A DNA stretch of 5,592 bases from positions 1 through 5,592 of the forward strand of contig UQNM01000107.1 in the NCBI GenBank assembly GCA_900542395.1, in the 5' to 3' direction. Below are positions 1 through 4,397 of the stretch, piece by piece. The stretch is from an uncultured Eubacteriales bacterium. GTDB taxonomy: Bacteria; Bacillota; Clostridia; Christensenellales; Aristaeellaceae. Each line of letters starts with the position of its first letter. Within the stretch, counting starts at the first letter, position 1. The notes below the pieces were generated by a model that was not told the DNA's origin, did no database searches, and saw nothing but the letters and a program-made list of their open reading frames with translations. Made by a program: the position numbers and the translations under genes.

Positions 1-10
1 CCCGTCGAAC

Positions 11-59
11 TCCCTCAGTCAGCTTCGCTGACAGCTCCCTCACGGAGGGAGCTCTTTTT
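11..59 (+). terminator. Repeat-like double hairpin ending in an intrinsic terminator for an upstream gene
   Basis: Two adjacent stem-loops are visible. The first is GTCAGC-TTC-GCTGAC at 18-32. The second is AGCTCCCTC (33-41), loop ACG, GAGGGAGCT (45-53), followed by C and five T (55-59), which is the form of a rho-independent terminator reading rightwards. TCCCTC at 11-16 could pair with the same GAGGGA (45-50), giving an alternative fold that encloses the first hairpin. No coding sequence precedes it in the window, so it presumably ends a gene just off the left edge. The wording resembles dispersed intergenic repeats I associate with gut Clostridia. That is recollection and was not checked. 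Confidence is good for the terminator shape and lower for repeat-family membership. Confidence 0.7.
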
Positions 60-368
60 GGCGCTTTTTCCGTCTGGGCGATAAGTTGCGGGCACGTTAT
101 CGGGATAGGAACAAATATTCCGGATATGCTCATTTTCGGTGTGCTTTGAATCGCGAGAGGCGGAAGGAGAAACCCACACCGCCGCGATTCAAAACGCCGT
201 TTATTTCTTGTTAAAAAACCGATGAAACCCATCAAAAACGCTCAACATCGCTAGGCAAAGCAAACCCCGTTCGCATAAAATAAAATAGAGAAAGGCCAAC
301 GGAAAAGGGCCGAACAAAGGAGGAAAGGCGCTATGCAAACGGGTCAAAAGGGGAAAGGAGGAATGCCC
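60..368 (+). other. Noncoding leader between the left-edge terminator and dctQ1
   Basis: About 300 bases without a supportable gene. It contains a weak dyad CGATAA (79-84)/TTATCG (97-102), the stronger inverted repeat at 145-193, an AT-rich stretch around 271-290 including TAAAAT (281-286), and two Shine-Dalgarno sites before dctQ1 (317-323 and 355-361). TAAAAT could be a -10 box, but I find no convincing -35 at 16-18 bp before it, so I do not call a promoter. The minus-strand open frame crossing the region continues antisense into dctQ1 and looks like a shadow. Expression of dctQ1 may depend on a weak or regulated promoter here, or on read-through from the left. Confidence 0.6.
145..193 (+). 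promoter_or_regulatory. Long-stem inverted repeat in the dctQ1 leader
   Basis: TTTGAATCGCG (145-155) is the exact reverse complement of CGCGATTCAAA (183-193). Inside it, GCGG (160-163) can pair with CCGC (179-182), leaving a small bulge and a 15-base loop that contains AAGGAG. The RNA would be a stable hairpin about 175 nt before the dctQ1 start. A T-rich run (TTTATTTCTTGTT) begins about 7 bases after the stem, which is too far and too interrupted for a standard terminator. A role as an attenuator, an RNA stability element or a relic of a repeat is possible. The pairing is seen; any function is inference. Confidence 0.45.
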
Positions 369-953
369 ATGAACCAGAAGGGGCTGGCCGCTAAGTTGGT
401 GAAGCTCAACCACATTACGCACAAAATCGTGCTGTTCATTGCGCAGGCTTCCATTTTGGCGATGGTCGCGATTGTGACGCTGACGGTTATTCTGCGCTAC
501 TGCTTTAATACGGGACTGTCGTGGGCGGAGGAAGTGCCGCGCCTGCTGGTGACGGTGTTCGCCTTTATCGCCTGCGCCATCGGCGTTCGCGATCACATGC
601 ATGTCGCGGTGAATGCGATTTACAACAAATTCCCGGTCGGGGGCAAGGTGAGAAAGACGCTGGACGTGCTGACGGACGTGGTGGTGCTGCTGTGCGGCCT
701 GTTCATGCTTTACAGCGGCGGCGCGCGCACGATCAAGCTGTTCGGCCTGCCCGGTGTGCTGCCGATCACCGGCATTTCCACCGCGTGGCAGTATCTGCCG
801 ATCCCGGTGGCGGGATTTGTGATGAGCTTTGACTCGATTCTCTTCCTGACGGGCATTATCTCCCGCGACGACCTGCTCTATTCCGAGCCGGAAGTGGATT
901 TTACCGATGAAGCGGCCGTTGCCGCCATGACGAAGGAGGCGGAAAAGAAATGA
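369..953 (+). CDS. dctQ: TRAP transporter small permease subunit (DctQ family), copy 1
   Basis: 194-residue inner-membrane protein that pairs with DctM to form the transmembrane part of a TRAP importer. Four hydrophobic segments are visible, at about residues 20-42, 58-74, 99-116 and 139-164, matching the usual four-helix DctQ fold. The family signature is clear at 43-60 (RYCFNTGLSWAEEVPRLL), followed by GVRDH at 72-76. The tail is charged and ends in lysines. The start at 369 was chosen because AAGGAGG (355-361) lies 7 nt before it. ATG 363 is too close to that site, and ATG 333 has its own AAGGAGG (317-323), so a form 12 residues longer is possible. The stop overlaps the dctM start in ATGA at 950-953, so the two are translationally coupled. 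Copy 2 (3804-4397) differs at 26 of 160 aligned core positions by hand count. Substrate cannot be told from this subunit. Confidence 0.93.
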   Translation: MNQKGLAAKLVKLNHITHKIVLFIAQASILAMVAIVTLTVILRYCFNTGLSWAEEVPRLLVTVFAFIACAIGVRDHMHVAVNAIYNKFPVGGKVRKTLDVLTDVVVLLCGLFMLYSGGARTIKLFGLPGVLPITGISTAWQYLPIPVAGFVMSFDSILFLTGIISRDDLLYSEPEVDFTDEAAVAAMTKEAEKK

Positions 954-2260
954 CGACCGCGACGTTGGCCGGTCTGGTTTTGATCGGCGGATTTGTGCTC
1001 CTGCTGCTGATGCGGGTGCCGATTTCCTTTGCGATGCTGCTTGCGACGCTGGGCAGCGCGCTGGTCACGGGCACGAACTTCTCCGTTCTCGTTCGGCAGA
1101 TGGTGGACGGCGCGAACAACTTCTCGCTGCTCTCGATTCCGTTTTTCATCGTGATGGGCGAATTTATGAGCGCGGGCGGCATTTCCGAAAAGATTGTCGA
1201 TCTGGCGAATCTGGCGGTCGGCCGCTTCCGCGGCGGTCTGGCCTACGTGAACGTGCTGGATTCGATGTTCTTCGGCGGTATCTCCGGTTCCGCCGTGGCG
1301 GACGTTTCCTCGCTGGGCACGATCGTCATCCCGATGATGGTCAAGCAGGGCTATGACGAGGATTTCTCCGTCGGCCTGACGGTGACGACGGCCTGTCAGG
1401 GCGTGCTCATCCCGCCGAGCCACAACATGGTCATCTATGCCTTGGCGGCGGGCGGCGTTTCCATCGGCACGCTGTTCATGGCGGGGCTGCTGCCGGGCAT
1501 CGCGCTGGGCTGCGGCATGATTATCATGTGCATGATGATGGCCAAGCGCTATAACTTCCCCAAGGGCGAGGGCGTGGCCAAGGGCGAAGGCGTCAAGATT
1601 CTGCTGCGCGGCATCCTGCCGATGATGACGCTGATTATCATCATGGTCGGCACGGGCGCGGGCGTGTTCACGGCGACGGAGGCCTCCGCCATCGCGTGTG
1701 TGTACACGATGTTCCTGTCGATGGTGGTTTTCCGCTCGGTGAAGCTGCGCGACGTGGGCGGTATTCTCAAAAACAGCCTGAAAACGCTGGCCATCGTGAT
1801 GACGCTGCTGGCGACGGCGAAGGCGTTCGCGTACATGATGACCGAACTGCGCATCCCCTCCGCGATTTCCAGCGGCCTGCTGAGCATCACGGATAACAAG
1901 TACATCCTGCTGCTGATTATCAACGTGATGCTGCTCCTGCTGGGCTGCTTCATGGATATGGCGCCGCTGATTACGATTATGACCCCGATTCTCGTGCCGG
2001 TCGTGACCAACCCGGCCATCGGCATGGACCCGGTGCACTTCGGCGTGGTGCTGATCTTCAACCTCGCCGTCGGCCTGTGCACCCCGCCGGTCGGCAGCGC
2101 GCTGTTCGTCGGCTGCGCCATCGGCAAGACCCCGATTGAGCGCACGGCGAGGAACATGCTGCCGCTGTACCTGACGATGGTGATCGTGCTGATGCTGGTG
2201 ACCTACATCCCGGATATTTCGCTGCTGCTGCCGCGATTGCTGATGGGCTACGGAGCATAA
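950..2260 (+). CDS. dctM: TRAP transporter large permease subunit (DctM family), copy 1
   Basis: 436-residue polytopic membrane protein, a normal length for DctM, forming the transport channel driven by a sodium or proton gradient. The sequence is hydrophobic throughout and shows the two-fold DctM layout. The first half has GGISGSAVAD (109-118) and a PPSHN loop (155-159). A charged linker lies at about 199-216. The second half has FTATEASA (240-247), GCFMDMAPL (332-340) and GLCTPPVGS (375-383), which mirrors the first-half loop. AAGGAGG (933-939) inside dctQ1 lies 10 nt before the ATG, and the start overlaps the dctQ1 stop. The linker holds a duplicated KGEGV (206-210 and 211-215 region). Compared with dctM2, residues 1-278 carry about 58 substitutions and one missing glycine, but from codon 279 onward the DNA is identical as far as the window shows. 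No terminator is visible after the stop. Confidence 0.95.
   Translation: MTTATLAGLVLIGGFVLLLLMRVPISFAMLLATLGSALVTGTNFSVLVRQMVDGANNFSLLSIPFFIVMGEFMSAGGISEKIVDLANLAVGRFRGGLAYVNVLDSMFFGGISGSAVADVSSLGTIVIPMMVKQGYDEDFSVGLTVTTACQGVLIPPSHNMVIYALAAGGVSIGTLFMAGLLPGIALGCGMIIMCMMMAKRYNFPKGEGVAKGEGVKILLRGILPMMTLIIIMVGTGAGVFTATEASAIACVYTMFLSMVVFRSVKLRDVGGILKNSLKTLAIVMTLLATAKAFAYMMTELRIPSAISSGLLSITDNKYILLLIINVMLLLLGCFMDMAPLITIMTPILVPVVTNPAIGMDPVHFGVVLIFNLAVGLCTPPVGSALFVGCAIGKTPIERTARNMLPLYLTMVIVLMLVTYIPDISLLLPRLLMGYGA
1562..1594 (+). repeat. Short in-frame tandem duplication in the dctM1 linker
   Basis: AAGGGCGAGGGCGTGGCC (1562-1579) is followed directly by a near copy, AAGGGCGAAGGCGTC (1580-1594), coding for KGEGVA then KGEGV. 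It sits in the charged linker between the two halves of DctM, a place that tolerates change. The matching part of dctM2 has the same length but unrelated residues, so the duplication is not shared between the two copies. Confidence 0.7.
1784..2145 (+). repeat. Exact 362-bp repeat, copy A (within dctM1)
   Basis: Every base of 1784-2145 matches 5231-5592 (constant offset 3447), by line-by-line comparison. It encodes DctM1 residues from 279 to about 399, most of the second half of the permease. In the 60 bases immediately before it (1724-1783 against 5171-5230) there are 21 mismatches, including codon-level changes, so the boundary is abrupt. The right limit is unknown because the window ends inside the second copy. 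Confidence 0.97.
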
Positions 2261-2305
2261 CAAAAAACAGGAAATAATATCAAGAAACTGGAATGAAAAT
2301 GTTCA

Positions 2306-2321
2306 AAATATAGTAATATTT
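2306..2321 (+). promoter_or_regulatory. AT-rich dyad just upstream of the dctP promoter
   Basis: AAATAT (2306-2311), spacer AGTA, ATATTT (2316-2321) form a perfect inverted repeat. It ends 10 bases before the -35 box, which puts it at roughly -62 to -47 from the expected transcription start. That position suits either an UP element contacting the polymerase alpha subunit or an activator site. Chance is possible in such AT-rich DNA. The symmetry is seen; the role is inferred. Confidence 0.4.
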
Positions 2322-2331
2322 CGGATGTTTA

Positions 2332-2361
2332 TTGACAAAGACGCGCACGGACGTGTATAAT
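2332..2361 (+). promoter_or_regulatory. Consensus sigma-A/sigma-70 promoter for dctP
   Basis: TTGACA (2332-2337) and TATAAT (2356-2361) match the housekeeping consensus at all twelve positions, with an 18-bp spacer. Transcription would start near 2368, leaving about 107 nt of untranslated leader before the dctP ATG. The spacer contains CACG-GA-CGTG (2346-2355), a short dyad that could be an operator overlapping the promoter. That part is weak. The promoter gives dctP strong expression independent of dctQ1-dctM1. Confidence 0.88.
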
Positions 2362-2419
2362 AATGTTAATCTGATACGAAAATGAACGGCGATTTTTGAA
2401 CACTGGGGTACGCATCTAT

Positions 2420-2442
2420 CCGCACGGGGCGAAAAAGTGCGG
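2420..2442 (+). promoter_or_regulatory. Small hairpin in the dctP 5' UTR
   Basis: CCGCAC (2420-2425) pairs perfectly with GTGCGG (2437-2442) across an 11-base loop GGGGCGAAAAA. It ends 17 bases before the dctP Shine-Dalgarno GGAGG (2460-2464), so it does not hide that site. It could protect the transcript 5' end or be incidental. I see no known riboswitch pattern around it. Confidence 0.35.
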
Positions 2443-2474
2443 TGGAGAATAAACAAAATGGAGGAATATCCACG

Positions 2475-3491
2475 ATGAAAAAACTGCTTACTCTTGCTGT
2501 CGCAGCAGCGATGACCCTGTCCGTTGCCGCCGCGAGCGCCACGACGCTCAAGCTGAGCGAGGTTCACGCGGAAGGCTATCCGACCACGCTGGCGGATCAG
2601 GAATTCGCGCGTCTGATTGAAGAAAAGACCGAAGGCCGCATCAAGGTCGAGGTGTATTCCGGCGGCCAGCTCTACGGCGAGGAGACCGGCTCCATCGAAG
2701 CGCTCCAGCTCGGCGATATCGCGTTTGCGCGCGTGTCCGCTTCCCCGGTGGCCAGCTATGTGCCGGCGCTGAACGCGATTCAGATGCCGTATCTGTATAA
2801 GAACGCCGACCACATGTGGGCGGTGCTCGACGGCGAGATCGGCAAGGACATGCTGGCGCAGATCGAGGCTTCCGGCTCCGGCCTGATCGGCCTGTGCTGG
2901 TATGACGCCGGCGCGCGCAGCTACTACACCACCAAGAAGGTCGCTTCCGTCGCCGACATGAAGGGTCTCAAGATCCGCATGCAGAACAACGCCATGATGG
3001 TTGACATGACCAACGTGCTGGGCGGCACCGGCGTGACCGGCATCGGCCCGAACGAGGTTTACTCCGCCATCAAGCAGGGCACCATCGACGGCGCTGAGAA
3101 CAACTGGCCGACCTACCAGAACATGGGCGACTACGAGGCCGCGACCTTCTACGTGCTCGACGAGCACACCCGCGTTCCGGAAATCCTGCTCGCCTCTGCT
3201 GAGGTGCTGAGCAGCCTCGACCCGGCGGACGTTGAGATCATCAAGCAGTGCGCGATCGAGACCGAAGCCTATGAGAAGGCGAAGTGGGCCGAGAAGGAAG
3301 AATCCTCTGAGAAGATCGTCCGCGAGGCGGGCTGCACCATCGTCGATCTGACGCCGGAAGCCTACGCCGAGTTCCAGGCCGCGATGACCAACCCGAGCGA
3401 CGCGCTCGGCGGCCAGAGCCTCTACGAGAAGTACGGTGCGAAGTATCAGGACGTCATCGACGCGATCACCAAGGTCGGCGAGGCGTACTAA
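2475..3491 (+). CDS. dctP: TRAP transporter solute-binding protein (DctP family)
   Basis: 338-residue precursor, the extracytoplasmic receptor that captures an acidic substrate and hands it to DctQM. Residues 1-22 are a Sec signal peptide (MKKLL, alanine-rich core, cleavage after ASA). There is no lipobox cysteine. Family features follow in order: FARLIEEKTEGRIKVEVYSG near the mature N-terminus, QLYGEE, PYLY, GARSYYTT with Arg148, KGLKIRMQNN with Arg168, and DGAENNWPTY at 205-214. By comparison with SiaP, Arg168 (mature about 146) matches the arginine that binds the substrate carboxylate. The ENNWP and DEHTRVPE wording reminds me of sugar-acid (uronate-type) members, a low-confidence guess. 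The start at 2475 is supported by GGAGG (2460-2464) and the signal peptide; an in-frame GTG at 2442 lacks both. It has its own promoter and terminator, and dctQ2-dctM2 follow about 310 nt later. Confidence 0.94.
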   Translation: MKKLLTLAVAAAMTLSVAAASATTLKLSEVHAEGYPTTLADQEFARLIEEKTEGRIKVEVYSGGQLYGEETGSIEALQLGDIAFARVSASPVASYVPALNAIQMPYLYKNADHMWAVLDGEIGKDMLAQIEASGSGLIGLCWYDAGARSYYTTKKVASVADMKGLKIRMQNNAMMVDMTNVLGGTGVTGIGPNEVYSAIKQGTIDGAENNWPTYQNMGDYEAATFYVLDEHTRVPEILLASAEVLSSLDPADVEIIKQCAIETEAYEKAKWAEKEESSEKIVREAGCTIVDLTPEAYAEFQAAMTNPSDALGGQSLYEKYGAKYQDVIDAITKVGEAY

Positions 3492-3510
3492 TCTCTGAGC
3501 GATGCACTCT

Positions 3511-3543
3511 GGGGGACGACCCTTCGGGTCGCCCCTCTTTTTT
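3511..3543 (+). terminator. Intrinsic terminator after dctP
   Basis: GGGGG-A-CGACCC (3511-3522), loop TTC, GGGTCG (3526-3531) then CCCCTC (3532-3537) form a GC-rich stem with one A/C mismatch and one G-U pair, followed directly by six T (3538-3543). It starts 19 nt after the dctP stop. It should end most dctP transcripts and so limit read-through into dctQ2-dctM2, a common way to make more binding protein than permease. Confidence 0.9.
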
Positions 3544-3574
3544 ACAAAGTCATCTTAACGAAATCGAAACATTG

Positions 3575-3736
3575 ATACTAATTCTTGTTAAAATGGCTTA
3601 ATCCGCGCACCATCTTTTTCGCTCTGACTTTGCCTCGTTCCGTTCAACGTACCTCCAGTACGCCTCACTTCACTTGGCTTCGTCAGAACAAAAAATCTGA
3701 TGCGCTCTGTTAAGCATTTTAACTGCGAATTAGTAT
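3575..3736. repeat. 162-bp imperfect palindromic intergenic element
   Basis: The outer arms pair along most of their length. ATACTAATTC (3575-3584) pairs with 3727-3736, GTTAAAATG (3587-3595) with 3715-3723, CTTAAT (3597-3602) with 3709-3714, GCGCA (3605-3609) with 3701-3705, TTTTT (3615-3619) with 3691-3695, and TCTGAC (3623-3628) with 3682-3687. The central 53 bases hold a smaller hairpin, CGTAC (3648-3652)/GTACG (3658-3662) with loop CTCCA. No reading frame in it looks coding. It lies between the dctP terminator and the dctQ2 leader. The sharp outer ends (ATACTAATTC/GAATTAGTAT) suggest a dispersed palindromic or MITE-like repeat. I see no target-site duplication. Pairing is seen; mobility and family are inferred. 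Confidence 0.7.
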
Positions 3737-3768
3737 GAGTTAGGAAAACAGAATGTGAGCTTTACGAT

Positions 3769-3789
3769 TTCTGAACAGAAGGTTCTGAA
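3769..3789 (+). promoter_or_regulatory. TTCTGAA/CAGAA repeat cluster before dctQ2
   Basis: TTCTGAA occurs at 3769-3775 and 3783-3789, with CAGAA (3776-3780) between them. CAGAA is the reverse complement of both TTCTG copies, so the stretch can form either of two alternative small dyads. It ends four bases before the dctQ2 Shine-Dalgarno (3793-3797). It could be an operator or influence ribosome access. No convincing promoter is visible between 3737 and 3797. Function is speculative. Confidence 0.3.
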
Positions 3790-3803
3790 TTCGGAGGATG
3801 AAT

Positions 3804-4397
3804 ATGAAAAACGTTCAGAATGCGCTGCGCAAGGTGCTTGTGCCGCTGAATCACTTTGTCCATCGGATTGTGCTGCTGATTGCGCAGATTTCCATGATGG
3901 CGATGGTTGCGATCGTCACGCTGACGGTCGTGCTCCGCTACTGCTTCAACACCGGCCTGTCGTGGGCGGAGGAAGTGCCGCGCCTGCTGGTGACGCTGTT
4001 CGCCTTTATCGCCTGCGCCATCGGCGTGCGCGATCACCTGCATGTGGCCGTCAACGCGGTGTACAACCAGCTCCCGGTCGGCGGCAAGGCGCGCAAGGCG
4101 CTCGACGTGCTGACGGACGTGGTGGTGCTGCTGTGCGGCCTGTTCATGCTCTACACCGGCGGCGCGCGCACGATGAAGCTCTTCAGCATGCCGGGCACGC
4201 TGCCCATCACCGGTATTTCCACCGCGTGGCAGTATCTGCCGATCCCGATTGCGGGCTTTGTGATTACGTTTGACTCGCTCCTCTTCCTGACGGGCATTGT
4301 AAGCCGCGACGACCTGCTCTATTCCGAAAAGGAAATCGACTACACCGACGTGGCTGCGCTCAAGGAAATGGAAAAGAAGGAGGCTGAACACAAATGA
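3804..4397 (+). CDS. dctQ: TRAP transporter small permease subunit (DctQ family), copy 2
   Basis: 197-residue four-helix membrane protein, paralogue of the product at 369-953. Hydrophobic segments lie at about residues 22-44, 60-76, 101-118 and 141-166. The signature RYCFNTGLSWAEEVPRLL is at 45-62, unchanged from copy 1. The start at 3804 was chosen because GGAGG (3793-3797) is 6 nt before it; the ATG at 3798 directly abuts that site. The divergent parts are the N-terminus, the loop around 125-132 (KLFSMPGT against KLFGLPGV) and the charged C-terminal tail. The stop overlaps dctM2 in ATGA at 4394-4397, with AAGGAGG (4377-4383) 10 nt before the ATG, exactly as in copy 1. It follows dctP, whose terminator and a palindromic element separate them. 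It most likely forms the permease for that DctP, though copy 1 could share it. Confidence 0.93.
   Translation: MKNVQNALRKVLVPLNHFVHRIVLLIAQISMMAMVAIVTLTVVLRYCFNTGLSWAEEVPRLLVTLFAFIACAIGVRDHLHVAVNAVYNQLPVGGKARKALDVLTDVVVLLCGLFMLYTGGARTMKLFSMPGTLPITGISTAWQYLPIPIAGFVITFDSLLFLTGIVSRDDLLYSEKEIDYTDVAALKEMEKKEAEHK

Noticed and set aside
281..286. TAAAAT as a -10 box for dctQ1
   Set aside because: No acceptable -35 hexamer lies 16-18 bp upstream, and AT-rich hexamers are common in this leader.
878..2263. Long minus-strand open frame opposite dctM1 (and a similar one opposite dctM2, 4340-5485)
   Set aside because: The translations are dominated by His, Arg, Gln and Asp in a pattern typical of the antisense of GC-rich membrane-protein genes. 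Both copies lie exactly opposite the paralogous dctM genes, and the + strand products are clear family members.
2261..2331. Terminator after dctM1
   Set aside because: The only symmetry is the AT-rich dyad at 2306-2321, with no GC stem and no T-tract. Read-through into dctP cannot be excluded.
2442..2474. GTG start 11 codons upstream for dctP
   Set aside because: It would place polar residues before the signal peptide, has no Shine-Dalgarno site at a suitable distance, and overlaps the leader hairpin. ATG 2475 has GGAGG and a canonical signal peptide.
2280..3167. Minus-strand open frame of 295 codons opposite dctP
   Set aside because: It is antisense to a clear dctP and runs through its promoter and leader. 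No start signal or recognisable family was seen.
205..3593. Shared 12-mer TTCTTGTTAAAA at 205-216 and 3582-3593
   Set aside because: Both lie in AT-rich leader DNA at similar distances before the dctQ genes, but no flanking similarity extends the match. In the second place it is part of the palindrome arm. Chance is sufficient.
3755..4273. Plus-strand 172-codon frame overlapping dctQ2, and a similar 521-832 frame in dctQ1
   Set aside because: Out-of-frame shadows of the DctQ genes. Their similarity to each other simply reflects the paralogy of the two dctQ genes.
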